Source: Bifidobacterium saimiriisciurei
GTDB taxonomy: Bacteria > Actinomycetota > Actinomycetes > Actinomycetales > Bifidobacteriaceae
DNA: 64,000 nt
Direction: 5' to 3'
NCBI RefSeq assembly: GCF_010667655.1
Contig: NZ_WHZU01000008.1
Coordinates: 62,001 to 126,000 of the forward strand
Position numbers and translations under genes: made by a program. The notes below the pieces were generated by a model. That model searched no databases. It worked only from the letters and a program-made list of their open reading frames with translations, and was not told where the DNA came from. Shown here piece by piece: positions 18,801 through 26,752 of this stretch (its first letter is position 1; the number at the start of each line of letters is the position of its first letter).

Positions 18801-19794
18801 CGATCCCCTCTCCCCGGACCTGCCGCTGCAGGACGGCAATACGCAGTCGAAGCCCACGCTCGGTCTGGATGTGTCCGGCATCCGTCACGGCAAGGCGCCG
18901 TCCGTCTCCGACACCGCCGACAATCTTCCGGCGCATGCCGCCCCCTCGGCCACCGGCCCCGCCGTGCTGATGCCGGTGAGCGTGAAGCCGGCCCTGCCGG
19001 AGAACCCGAACGCCAGGAACGCCAACGCCACCGCCGCCCAGGGCGCCAAGAGCAACGAGGGCGTCGGCGATGCGACGATCGTCATGGAGCCGCTGCCGGC
19101 GAGCTTCGAGCCGCAGCTGCCGATGAACCCGCCGTCGTATTCGCCCACCGGCAACGTGCAGCAGCAGGCCGCCATGGCCATCGACGAGGAGGAGCAGTCC
19201 CCGGAGGTCCGCAAGAAGCAGCGTATGCATCGCATCGTGGCCGTGCTGTGCACGGTCGTCGTACTGGCGGTCATCTTCGCCGGCGCCGCGATGGCGTTGG
19301 GCCTGTTCTCGCCTGACAAGGGCAAGACCAAGTCGGCGGACGCCTGGCCGTCCATCAACACGTCGGAGGTCGGCGGCTTCCCGAGCTCGGCATCCACCGC
19401 ACCGTCCACGTCGTCCTCGCCGAAGAAGACCACGGCGTCGGCCACCCCCACGCCGTCGAACACCACGGCGTACACTACGTCCACGCAGACCTTCGTCGAC
19501 GGTTCCGCCAATCTCGGCGGCCGCGGCTGGTATGTGCAGCTCGCCCAGCAGGAGGACGTCTCCCGCGTGGTGGTCTCGCTGCGCCAGTCCGGCGGCAAGG
19601 CCGCAATCTATGCGGGCGCGACGAGCGACAACCCGACCGGTGGCACCAAGGTGGCGGAGTTCTCCTTCGCGGCCGGCGGCACCACCGAGGTGAAGCTCAG
19701 CAAGTCGGTCAAGACGCAGAGCCTCGTCATCTGGGTGCCGTCCGACACCACCCCTGACGGCGGCCTCTACTTCAACTCCGTCCAGGTGTACTGA
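15886..19794 (+). CDS. murJ: MurJ lipid II flippase fused to a pseudokinase and an extracellular domain
   Basis: A 1302-residue protein. Residues 1-~540 are the MurJ/MviN flippase, with about 14 helices beginning MSNSVGRNSLIMAAGTAASR; it moves lipid II to the outer face for peptidoglycan synthesis. A charged linker leads to a kinase-like domain (~645-880, TLIDRYTLVQVLREEPG) that lacks the HRD and DFG catalytic motifs, hence a pseudokinase. After a disordered stretch comes one membrane helix (~1115-1140), a Ser/Thr/Pro stem and a ~130-residue extracellular beta-rich domain. The architecture matches mycobacterial MviN (Rv3910), whose pseudokinase binds the FHA protein FhaA when phosphorylated; no FhaA gene is in this window. 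In-frame Met641 (17806) begins the pseudokinase part and has promoter-like AT-rich sequence before it. Confidence 0.9.
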   Translation: MSNSVGRNSLIMAAGTAASRVTGQIRSILLAAAIGTTGIAANAYQTGSMIPQVIFTLISGGIFNAVLVPQIVRTLKHKDANERLSKLITLAIALLLGITALMMLATPVITRLYVNPNWAPEQRALVDAFTLWCMPQIFFYGLYLVLGQILAAKGRFGTYAWSSVGANVISCAGFIAFIMMFGNASRQPMEFWTNDKILLTAGTWTLGVAFQALVLFVPLLHIGLKYRIKWGIHGIGLRSMGKVAIWSLALTVLNLIVGMVTSQINTGAPLAGHDLHGIAGNGSYQYAYSLYILPYSLIAVSITTAVFPKLSRAISDNDIASARADLSSSVRNVGLSMMFFSAALIAMPVPITRALLPSVSVHDALLIAGPLVSLSVGLVPISAFLLIQRTFYAYEDGKSPFLFALLNNAVQLVFLLVSIAVLPPQHWAMLVGLSLSVAYLVTIPFLFLRLRKRMGGSLDGRRILAMHAKALVAGVASGVAGWLVGKPLMALLGVHYDRFDGVMRWVDSLIICVVLTIVIAAVYAALLMVLRVSEFTDLVHAVAARLGRGRGATRTDAGISADADGSNPDGTDSGTSDEAAEAAENTVRPRTVSSSSAGGPASVTDSSLVAREARPSGTPTYRIATAESARNLFAYEKSSTMKPGLGDTLIDRYTLVQVLREEPGLSVWRANDSVMAKDCQLFLISDVEISANANEIASSLVLSHNPRFTPIQQIRSEEGACIIITDLDPGISLSRYLAHNAGAPHHALSAEAIRTIMGESAEAALSLRAAKLNHRAISADVIRLTSQHVTLADAPISSALVPALLGPSENPDSEAVVIRQLAAVLFEAVTGRRYEAGAKVDSAEFADVPDEFRIICMRGLGLHEAGEPVPVPISTLNEFEVLLGTWKPVTELTHDDMTIASHASSQSVELVQVLPAKQENIVELPAAFRPAPEKPQLSQEPAGKAWSTNQLLFSGHREVDEANPEDFASDYYDPLSPDLPLQDGNTQSKPTLGLDVSGIRHGKAPSVSDTADNLPAHAAPSATGPAVLMPVSVKPALPENPNARNANATAAQGAKSNEGVGDATIVMEPLPASFEPQLPMNPPSYSPTGNVQQQAAMAIDEEEQSPEVRKKQRMHRIVAVLCTVVVLAVIFAGAAMALGLFSPDKGKTKSADAWPSINTSEVGGFPSSASTAPSTSSSPKKTTASATPTPSNTTAYTTSTQTFVDGSANLGGRGWYVQLAQQEDVSRVVVSLRQSGGKAAIYAGATSDNPTGGTKVAEFSFAAGGTTEVKLSKSVKTQSLVIWVPSDTTPDGGLYFNSVQVY

Positions 19795-19810
19795 GCGTCA
19801 TCGAGCCGCG

Positions 19811-19843
19811 CATCGGACGCTCGATGGCATTGAGCGTCCGATG
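19811..19843 (+). terminator. Hairpin after murJ
   Basis: Arms CATCGGACGCTC (19811-19822) and GAGCGTCCGATG (19832-19843), 16 bases after the stop. It has no T tract and is backed up by a stronger terminator 30 bases on. Confidence 0.55.
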
Positions 19844-19870
19844 GTGCCGAACGTTCGATATCGCAATATC

Positions 19871-19918
19871 CGTGGTGTGGTCCATCCGTTCCGATGGACC
19901 ACACCACGTTTTTATTGT
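19871..19918 (+). terminator. Strong intrinsic terminator of the nudix-DUF6049-murJ operon
   Basis: A 16-base perfect stem, CGTGGTGTGGTCCATC (19871-19886) with its complement (19893-19908), six-base loop, then TTTTTATTGTTT. Confidence 0.88.
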
Positions 19919-19921
19919 TTC

Positions 19922-20100
19922 GCGTCGTAATCCATCAATCCTGATGGATTGCATCACATTCTCGTGATTTTGCGTCGCAGTCCATCGAAAATCCAATAGC
20001 TTGATTTCAAGATCGTTGCAATCATGCGGTTTCTCTCTGGTCCGACATCGAATGACGATGGACTACGTCGCATTTCGCACATTTCGCTGCGTAGTCCATG
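19922..20100. repeat. Four copies of a 15-bp repeat, direct and inverted
   Basis: Copies of a GCGTCGYARTCCATC-like unit: 19922-19936, 19972-19986, 20057-20071 (inverted) and 20086-20100. The third and fourth face each other and could form a hairpin (ATGGACTACG...CGTAGTCCAT). They lie in the 620-base gene-free stretch between murJ and the fic gene. The stem of the preceding terminator shares the GTCCATC core. Confidence 0.55.
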
Positions 20101-20284
20101 TCGCAGCAAGTCACGACGGCAAGCTCACACCGCGATAATCGTGTCTCCCTGCGCAATCAGGATTGCAACGCCCACAGGTGTCAGCCGATGCCCACCGCCC
20201 GCCACGGGTCATCATTCATCGCCGTATCCCGTCTCCTTATGCATCAAAACGTCATTTCGACGCATAAGAAACCCACCGGACCTG

Positions 20285-20321
20285 CTCTAACGTGTCTTTT
20301 TGGCAAAAAGACACGTTAGAG
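20285..20321. repeat. Perfect 37-bp palindrome, first of a pair
   Basis: The 17-base arm CTCTAACGTGTCTTTTT is exactly complementary to the right arm, with centre GGC. It could be an operator or a hairpin with U-rich and A-rich arms. A near copy follows 52 bases on (centre to centre), upstream of the fic gene. Confidence 0.75.
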
Positions 20322-20338
20322 ACTCTATTTATCTCTCA

Positions 20339-20371
20339 CTAATGCGTCTTTTTGCCAAAAAGACGCATTAG
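20339..20371. repeat. Perfect 33-bp palindrome, second of a pair
   Basis: The 15-base arm CTAATGCGTCTTTTT is exactly complementary to the right arm, with centre GCC. Its core (GTCTTTTTG) is the same as the first palindrome and only a few outer bases differ. It ends about 45-55 bases before the fic start, a normal position for a promoter-operator. Confidence 0.75.
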
Positions 20372-20413
20372 AAGGTAGGATGTATCCCTACTAAAGATTC
20401 CTTTGATGAGAAA

Positions 20414-21679
20414 GTGCGATTGACGATGGATTACAAAAGCATCAGACAAGCCGTGCATATGAGTCAATCCACCAAGCCGCCAAAGGATATCGCCGAGACC
20501 GAATACCGGCAGCGTCTCGCCGGATGGAGCACGTTCCGTTCCGGAATCGTATTGGACGGTCATGAGTTGTTCGTCATGGGCTTTCGAGAGCTCATGACGC
20601 TCTCCGACCACATTCGAGAACAGGATGACGCCGTCGTCGCACTATGGAATAAGCTTCCGCCAATCGCACGGCGAGCGTACATCATGGATCTCATCGGCGC
20701 CGAAATGCAGAGCACCAACGACATCGAAGGCGTACGCTCCACGCGCCGTGAAATCAGCGACGCACTGGAAGTCGCCCTGACGAATGGGCCGAAGAAAAGA
20801 TTCACCGAATTCGCGCGGCTTTTTCTCGCCCTCAGTGACGACGACCCGACCCATCTCGATTTTCCGCAGTCATTGCAGGATATCCGTACCATCTATGATG
20901 GCGTAATCGCAGGCGAACTCGCCGAAGACAGGATACCCGACGGCGAAATCTTCCGTGATGGTCCCGTGTATATCGATAACGCGGCCACGGGCAAGCGCAT
21001 TCATACCGGAGCGACGCCGGAATCGGCCATCATTGCATTGCTCACGCAATGGTTGCGCTTATCCCATGACGGCGGTGTGCCGCCGCTTATCAGAGCGGCG
21101 ATGTGTCATTACGCATTCGAATGCATCCATCCGTTTTATGACGGCAATGGCCGAATGGGACGGTTCCTATTCGCCCTGCAGCTGCGTAAGCATCTCAGCG
21201 TACCGACCGTCATTGGACTGAGTCCATGCATATACGACGGCAAAGCGTCGTATTACAAGGCATTCGAAGATGCACAGCATCCTCTGAACTGCCAGGACGG
21301 AAGTCTGTTCGCCTATCGAATGATGACATTCGTCGCCGAATCGCAACAACGCATCATCGATGACCTCACGGAAAAGCAGATCATGCTGGATCATGCGTTC
21401 AACTCTCTCGAACAGCTCCGCAATGACCGGCACTGGGACGATGACCAATTCAATATCATCGGCTTCCTTATTCAGGAGGAACTGTTCGGCGCGATTCCGC
21501 ATCGCATGACCCGAACACAGTTGCGCAGCGCACTGAACGCCGGCCTGAAACGCGTGAACAATGCCTTGGCCGGACTTGAAACCGACGGAGCCGTTGCCCA
21601 TACCGGACAACGACCGGCGTACTATGCACTGTCACGCTCCACGCTGGCCGCATTGCTTGGCGATGACGCTCTCGGATAA
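20414..21679 (+). CDS. Fic family protein (probable AMPylating enzyme)
   Basis: A 421-residue single-copy Fic protein. The canonical motif [12 protein letters not shown] lies about residues 238-249 in the block [23 protein letters not shown]; its His and the phosphate-binding Gly/Asn/Arg residues are intact, so adenylyl transfer to a target hydroxyl is expected. An upstream [11 protein letters not shown] segment resembles the inhibitory (S/T)xxxE(G/N) helix of self-regulated class II Fic proteins. The C-terminal ~80 residues ([30 protein letters not shown]) look like a winged helix, suggesting DNA binding and autoregulation. The start could be GTG 20414 or ATG 20426. Base composition is less GC-rich than in neighbours, and no antitoxin gene adjoins it, so it was probably acquired. 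Target unknown. Confidence 0.85.
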   Translation: MRLTMDYKSIRQAVHMSQSTKPPKDIAETEYRQRLAGWSTFRSGIVLDGHELFVMGFRELMTLSDHIREQDDAVVALWNKLPPIARRAYIMDLIGAEMQSTNDIEGVRSTRREISDALEVALTNGPKKRFTEFARLFLALSDDDPTHLDFPQSLQDIRTIYDGVIAGELAEDRIPDGEIFRDGPVYIDNAATGKRIHTGATPESAIIALLTQWLRLSHDGGVPPLIRAAMCHYAFECIHPFYDGNGRMGRFLFALQLRKHLSVPTVIGLSPCIYDGKASYYKAFEDAQHPLNCQDGSLFAYRMMTFVAESQQRIIDDLTEKQIMLDHAFNSLEQLRNDRHWDDDQFNIIGFLIQEELFGAIPHRMTRTQLRSALNAGLKRVNNALAGLETDGAVAHTGQRPAYYALSRSTLAALLGDDALG

Positions 21680-21747
21680 TGATTCCGAACGGCCTCCACA
21701 CCGGCGTTTCCGCCGAGGGCGATGGACGCTGTTGTAGGGTGAGAGGC

Positions 21748-22698
21748 ATGAGTGAAACGCAAGAGACAAGCAAACATGACGTCATCATCATCGGTTCCGG
21801 ACCGGCCGGCTACACGGCCGCCATCTATCTCGGACGAGCGGGCTACCGTCCGCTGATCATCGCCGGCGCCCTGACGCCCGGCGGCCAGCTGGTCAACACC
21901 TCCGAGGTGGAGAACTTCCCCGGCTTCCCCGAGGGCATTCTCGGCCCGGAGCTGATGGACCGCATGCGCGAGCAGGCCGAGAAGTTCGGCGCCGTAATCG
22001 AATACGACGACGTGACCTCGGTGGACTTCTCCGGCGACGAGAAGACCCTGCACACGGATTCCGGCACGGACTACCAGGCCAAGGCGGTCATCGTGGCCAC
22101 GGGGTCGCAGCACCGCAAGCTCGGCGTGCCCGGCGAGGAGGAGTTCGCCGGCCGCGGCGTCTCCTACTGCGCCACCTGCGACGGCTTCTTCTTCCGCAAC
22201 AAGCCGATCGTCGTGGTCGGCGGCGGCGATTCCGCCATGGAGGAGGCCGACTTCCTGTCCCGCTTCGGCTCGTCGGTGACGATCGTGCATCGTCGCGGCG
22301 AGTTCCGTGCCTCGAAGATCATGGTGGAGCGAGCGCAGCAGAATCCGAAGATTCGTTTCGAGCTCAACGCCACGGTTTCGGCCATTCATGGCGACGATCA
22401 GTCCGGAGCCACCGAGGTCGAGCTCACCGACGTCACCACCGGCGAGACGCGCGTGATTCCCGCGAACGGAGTGTTCGTGGCCATCGGCCAGATTCCGCAG
22501 ACGGAGTTCCTCGGCGGCGCCGTCGAGACGGCCGCCGACGGCACCATCAAGGTCGACGGGGCGTCGTCCCGCACCTCCGCGCCCGGCGTGTTCGCCGCCG
22601 GCGACAACGCCGACGCCGTGTACCAGCAGGCCATCACCGCCGCCGGCATGGGATGCCGCGCCGCCCTCGACGCCCAGGCGTATCTCATCGGCGAATAG
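21748..22698 (+). CDS. trxB: Thioredoxin reductase (NADPH)
   Basis: A 316-residue FAD-dependent oxidoreductase. GSGPAGYTAAIYLGRAG near the N-terminus binds FAD, the redox-active CATC is at residues 141-144, GGGDSAMEEA is the NADPH site, and GVFAAGDNAD near the C-terminus contacts FAD. It passes electrons from NADPH to thioredoxin or an alkyl hydroperoxide reductase partner. The start at 21748 has GAGAGG upstream; the open frame extends to 21679 but without a ribosome site. In many actinobacteria trxB is followed by trxA near parB; here no thioredoxin gene follows. Confidence 0.94.
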   Translation: MSETQETSKHDVIIIGSGPAGYTAAIYLGRAGYRPLIIAGALTPGGQLVNTSEVENFPGFPEGILGPELMDRMREQAEKFGAVIEYDDVTSVDFSGDEKTLHTDSGTDYQAKAVIVATGSQHRKLGVPGEEEFAGRGVSYCATCDGFFFRNKPIVVVGGGDSAMEEADFLSRFGSSVTIVHRRGEFRASKIMVERAQQNPKIRFELNATVSAIHGDDQSGATEVELTDVTTGETRVIPANGVFVAIGQIPQTEFLGGAVETAADGTIKVDGASSRTSAPGVFAAGDNADAVYQQAITAAGMGCRAALDAQAYLIGE

Positions 22699-22778
22699 TC
22701 GAGACGTGTCGGCGGCCAATCATTCGACAAAGGCGATGTGTCGCCGACACCCATCGGTGGCGTCATTAATCGGTGGCG

Positions 22779-24542
22779 TCATTGCTGTTGCGTACTGCGT
22801 CCGCAGGATGGGCAGAACCGCGCTTCTACGCGCATCCGCGTGCCGCAATGCATGCAGAAGCGCCATTGAGAGGTGGGCTGCGCAGCTGTTGGCAAGGCGG
22901 ACTGCGGCGATGGTTGTGGCACGGTCGGTTGTGGCACGGGTCGAGGCACCGACCGTACGGCACCGGTCCCGGCATTGTTCTGAGCCACCGGCGGCAATGG
23001 CACCGAATCAGGCCGCGAGGCGCCGTCAACGGCGACGTTCCTGACCTTGCGTTGCCGCATGACCACCACCACGATCACCGCAATGCCCGCTACAGCAGCC
23101 ACCGCAAGCGCAATCGTCATAACGGGATTGCCCGCCAGGCCACCGAAGACCCCGCCTGCACTCTTTCCTCCGGCTTTGGAGCCGCCGATGCCATGGGATG
23201 CATTCGCGGATGCCTTGGGCAGATGGGTCTTCATCACCACCAGATATACGGGGTCATTGGCCGAGTCCGCATCCGTGGCCATCACCAGTCGGGAATCATC
23301 CGGGGTCATGGTCAGGGACCGCACCAACCGTTCGCCATCCGGATGCGCGGCCTCCGAGATTGCGCCGGTTGATGTGTTCACCGCCGAAACATCACCATGT
23401 TCCCCAACGGTGTAGGCCGTCGAGCCATCGGCGTTCAACACGATCTGCTCGCCCGCCCCGGCGAGATTCTCCTGCATGCGCTCCGGCATGGCAACGGACG
23501 TCAGCGTCTTCCCCGTACCGATGTCGATGGTCCGCATCGTTGCGTTCTTCCAGCTGACGTGGCTGTTGTCATCGACCGAGGACTTGCCCATGGCGGCTAT
23601 CGAACCCCACAGGTTGTACCCCAGTATCGCGCCTGAATCCGACGGCACAACGGTCTTCAATTTCCCACTATCCGGGTCGAGCGTAGCCACATTCATCTTG
23701 TTGTTGCGCTGCACCATCACACTGTGGGTATCGGAGAATTGCGTGGTGAACAATACCGCACTTACATCGTCATCGGTCTGTATGGCGTGAGATGCGGTTT
23801 GTTTCCCGCTGGTAAGGCTGTATGCGCTGAATGAGTATTGCGCGGACGTGGAAGACGTATTCTGCCGCAATAGGCTCAGCACATACATCGTCGTGTTGTC
23901 TTCGGTAAGGATCACCTGGCTGACGCTGCCCTCGACATCGAAAGTATGCTTTTCGGCAGGCAAGGTGAGATCGTATTGATGCAGTCTTGTCGACGAGCCG
24001 TTTTCGGTGGTGGTCAGCATCGTCGAACCATCCCGGGATACCGCCATCAAACCGCCCGCACAATCACCCAGCCGCCGTTCCGTCTCCTCCTTCATGTCGA
24101 CGGCACGAACGGGGTCCGACGAGGAGGTTCCCGTGCTGTAGTACAGCATTGACGATTTCGGATCCATGATGGTGCTGATCGCGGATATGGTATTGACCTT
24201 GCCTGTCCGCAGATCGACGATTCGCACGGTATGCAGCTTCTCCGAGATGCTGCCGAATCGGGTGGCGGCGACATACCGACCGTTCGCACTGACACTCACT
24301 GTGGGATAGGACCCGCCATCGGCGTTGTCGTCGATGCGTATGGACTTCTCCCAGGTCGGTGTCGGCGAGGACGCGGCATATGACAAATCGGCGGGAGCAA
24401 TCATCATGCCGAATATCGCGGCTATCGCGAATATCACCATCGACAACGTCGTATTTGCGGCAGCGATTGGCGTGGGCGGCCGGCTTACAGACGATGACTG
24501 GCATTCGCGTGACGACTGGCGTGCGTATATCAACTGACGCAT
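22779..24542 (-). CDS. Membrane protein with beta-propeller-like repeats and C-terminal zinc ribbon
   Basis: A 587-residue protein of unknown function. Residues ~18-55 contain a signal-anchor-like helix (LSMVIFAIAAIFGMMIA). About 400 residues follow with repeated DG-x-x-Y/A-V-x-E/D and TGK(L/V/T)-type strands, resembling a YVTN/WD-like propeller. A membrane helix (~485-507, MTIALAVAAVAGIAVIVVVVM) leads to a Pro/Gln-rich tail that ends in a zinc ribbon, CMHCG...CPSCG. Zinc ribbons of this type usually sit at the N-terminus; here it is the last 26 residues, on the cytoplasmic side if the propeller is outside. ATG 24542 follows CAGGGGAAG; an ATG 18 bases upstream is possible. The gene points towards trxB. 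Confidence 0.7.
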   Translation of the reverse strand: MRQLIYARQSSRECQSSSVSRPPTPIAAANTTLSMVIFAIAAIFGMMIAPADLSYAASSPTPTWEKSIRIDDNADGGSYPTVSVSANGRYVAATRFGSISEKLHTVRIVDLRTGKVNTISAISTIMDPKSSMLYYSTGTSSSDPVRAVDMKEETERRLGDCAGGLMAVSRDGSTMLTTTENGSSTRLHQYDLTLPAEKHTFDVEGSVSQVILTEDNTTMYVLSLLRQNTSSTSAQYSFSAYSLTSGKQTASHAIQTDDDVSAVLFTTQFSDTHSVMVQRNNKMNVATLDPDSGKLKTVVPSDSGAILGYNLWGSIAAMGKSSVDDNSHVSWKNATMRTIDIGTGKTLTSVAMPERMQENLAGAGEQIVLNADGSTAYTVGEHGDVSAVNTSTGAISEAAHPDGERLVRSLTMTPDDSRLVMATDADSANDPVYLVVMKTHLPKASANASHGIGGSKAGGKSAGGVFGGLAGNPVMTIALAVAAVAGIAVIVVVVMRQRKVRNVAVDGASRPDSVPLPPVAQNNAGTGAVRSVPRPVPQPTVPQPSPQSALPTAAQPTSQWRFCMHCGTRMRVEARFCPSCGRSTQQQ

Positions 24543-24646
24543 CGGCTTCCCCTGTCTCATTTCACCATTGACATGACGATTCTCGTGATTCCTGATTATA
24601 GGCCGATGCGATTTCCGCCCCAATACCCGATTTCTCTCCTGATGAT

Positions 24647-24662
24647 TGTTTCACGTGAAACA
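24647..24662. promoter_or_regulatory. parS centromere site
   Basis: Exact 16-base ParB site TGTTTCACGTGAAACA in the gap between the zinc-ribbon protein and the small membrane protein, about 600 bases from the end of parB. Confidence 0.95.
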
Positions 24663-24739
24663 GCGGCATGGCTTCCTGATTTTGGCTGGAAACCATGCCG
24701 CTGTTCTGCCGTTTTTTGGGAGGGGTATTGTCCGATGCC

Positions 24740-25015
24740 TCAACCCAAACGTGGGGCGGAGGGACCGTTCATGCGGTTCTGACGCTCCTCCTCCTTGGCC
24801 TTCTTCATGTTATAGAGCAGCTGGAGCACCATCACCACGAACAGCACCACGTCGAAGACGACGCCGACCATCACGCTGCCGTATTCGTTTGCCGTGTAGA
24901 ACGGCGCGATGATCATAAGGACGATGCAGATGGGAACCATCATCCAGGTGCGGCGCAGCTTCCCCTTGTAGTTCATATTCCAATAGATCAGGGATTTATC
25001 CTTCTTGCCGGCCAC
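24740..25015 (-). CDS. Small membrane protein, function unknown
   Basis: A 91-residue protein with two hydrophobic segments (WMMVPICIVLMIIAPFY and SVMVGVVFDVVLFVVMVLQLL) and a charged tail KKAKEEERQNR. GTG 25015 is preferred because AAGGAG ends six bases upstream; the ATG 15 bases earlier would overlap that site. It lies downstream of parB on the same strand but a parS hairpin separates them. No family was recognised. Confidence 0.7.
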   Translation of the reverse strand: MAGKKDKSLIYWNMNYKGKLRRTWMMVPICIVLMIIAPFYTANEYGSVMVGVVFDVVLFVVMVLQLLYNMKKAKEEERQNRMNGPSAPRLG

Positions 25016-25225
25016 GATAGTCTCCTTCATTGAGCGTTATGCCGGGCGAATCGCCCGGTCATCTGCCTGCAATCTCACGATAGGAGACGCCGGTGAAGAC
25101 AACATGAACCGGAGGATAACCCCCCGTATATCATTGCGCGGCAAGGCGATAAATATACCCCCCGCGATTTGATACGACTCGATTAGACCATACGGAATCA
25201 AATCCCATAATCAGACCCCATATGA

Positions 25226-25261
25226 CGTTGGGGGACGTTTCACGTGAAACGTCCCCCAACG
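25226..25261. promoter_or_regulatory. parS site inside a 36-bp palindrome at the parB 3' end
   Basis: GTTTCACGTGAAAC (25237-25250) is the ParB core, embedded in a perfect palindrome with arms CGTTGGGGGACGTTTCAC and complement. It begins 26 bases after the parB stop, so it may act both as parS and as a terminator hairpin. Confidence 0.88.
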
Positions 25262-25286
25262 AGTCGACTGCATCGGACGAAATATC

Positions 25287-26750
25287 TCAGATCCAGCCGT
25301 CATCCTTGCCGTCAGTGGCTTCGCCCGACTGGTGCTCGCTGCCGAGCAGCTGCAGGATGCGATCGAAATCCTCCTCCGATGCGAAGGTGATCTCGATGCG
25401 GCCCTTCTTCTTCGAACCGCGAATCGCCACCTTGGTGTCGAAACGGTTCTCCAACGAATGCAGGGCCGGCGAATCCGCCCAGACGTTCTGGCGACGAGGC
25501 TTCTTCTTGCCATCCGGATTCTGACGGACCTCCGTGGCCACAATCTCCTCGGTGGTGCGCACGGAAAGACCTTCGGCGATGATCTTGTTCGCCAGTTCCT
25601 CCATGCGTTCCGGATTCGAAAGGCCCAGCAGCGCACGCGCATGTCCGGCGCTCAGCACACCGGCCGACACCTTCTTCTGCACCGACGCCGGCAGCTGCAG
25701 CAGACGCAGCGTATTGGCGATCTGAGGACGAGACTTCGACACCGACTTCGACAGCTGTTCCTGCGTCAGGCCGAATTCGCTCAGCATCTGCTGGTATGCA
25801 GCCGCCTCTTCCAGCGGATTGAGCGCCACGCGATGCAGGTTCTCCAGCAGCGCATCGCGAAGCATATCGGTGTCCGACGTGGTCTTCACGATGGCGGGAA
25901 TCGTCTTCAGCTTGGCCAGTTGGGTCGCACGCCAGCGGCGCTCGCCCATGATGAGCTCGTACGGCGCCTTGCTCTCGGAGGCCGCAATGGCCTCCGCCGT
26001 GCGCTTGCGCACGACGATGGGCTGCAGCACGCCGACTTCCTGAATCGAACGCGAAAGCTCCAGCAGTTCGTCCTCGTCGAAAATCTGACGCGGCTGATGG
26101 TCGTTCGGCGTGATGTCCGTAACCGACAGTTCGGCCAGATATCCACCGGCGACCGGCTTGGGCCCTTCGGCCGAGGAATCCGCGGATTCGGACGCATCGT
26201 GACGTTCCGCGGACTTCGCCGACGTCTTCTTGACTCCGGTGGCCTTCGTGGCAGACTTGCCACCGCCTTTACCACTGCCGGCATGATCGCCGGCTGCTGC
26301 GGCAGCGGCGGCTTCGGGCCTCGCCGCGGCATTGGCGATCTGCGAAGACAGCGGGCGGGTCGGTGCAATCAGATCCGACAATGCGCTCGGAGTCACACCG
26401 GTGCTCGACGACGTTCCGTCAGAGGAATCCCCGCCGAAGAACATATCGCTCGGATGCAGCGAATCCACAAGGGACGGCATGCTCGGCCGCTTGCCCTTCC
26501 TGCCGGCCGCGCCCTTCGAACCGGAGGCCTCTCCCCCGGCCTCAGCACGATTGCGCTGCGTGGACTTCACCGGCTTGACGGACTTCGTTGCGTCGGCCGC
26601 GGCCGTTGTTCCGGAATCCGTGCGCGGAGCCTTCGCCGCCGCGGAATCCGCAGCCGGTGCTGCCGGCTTCTTCTCTTCGGGCTCTTCGCCCGGAAGCGAG
26701 GGGAACAAGGCACCAAGGCCCTTGCCCAAACGACGAGAACGTGCTGCCAT
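25287..26750 (-). CDS. parB: Chromosome partitioning protein ParB
   Basis: A 487-residue ParB/Spo0J protein, longer than usual because of a ~180-residue Ala/Ser/Lys-rich segment between the conserved N-terminus (MAARSRRLGKGLGALFP, the ParA-contacting end) and the ParB/Srx domain. That domain starts ELSVTDITPNDHQPRQIF and contains GERRWRA, the CTP-binding motif. A helix-turn-helix (LTQEQLSKSVSKSRPQIANTLRLL) binds parS, and the C-terminal leucine-rich end dimerises. It loads as a CTP-dependent clamp at parS, spreads, and with ParA segregates the origin. It begins two bases after the parA stop. Confidence 0.95.
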   Translation of the reverse strand: MAARSRRLGKGLGALFPSLPGEEPEEKKPAAPAADSAAAKAPRTDSGTTAAADATKSVKPVKSTQRNRAEAGGEASGSKGAAGRKGKRPSMPSLVDSLHPSDMFFGGDSSDGTSSSTGVTPSALSDLIAPTRPLSSQIANAAARPEAAAAAAAGDHAGSGKGGGKSATKATGVKKTSAKSAERHDASESADSSAEGPKPVAGGYLAELSVTDITPNDHQPRQIFDEDELLELSRSIQEVGVLQPIVVRKRTAEAIAASESKAPYELIMGERRWRATQLAKLKTIPAIVKTTSDTDMLRDALLENLHRVALNPLEEAAAYQQMLSEFGLTQEQLSKSVSKSRPQIANTLRLLQLPASVQKKVSAGVLSAGHARALLGLSNPERMEELANKIIAEGLSVRTTEEIVATEVRQNPDGKKKPRRQNVWADSPALHSLENRFDTKVAIRGSKKKGRIEITFASEEDFDRILQLLGSEHQSGEATDGKDDGWI

Positions 26751-26752
26751 GA

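Noticed and set aside
19922..20371. CRISPR array
   Set aside because: Repeats are too short, differ in orientation and spacing, and no cas gene is present.
20414..21679. Fic-antitoxin (FicTA/Phd-Doc) toxin module
   Set aside because: No antitoxin gene adjoins it, and an inhibitory-helix-like motif lies within the Fic protein itself.
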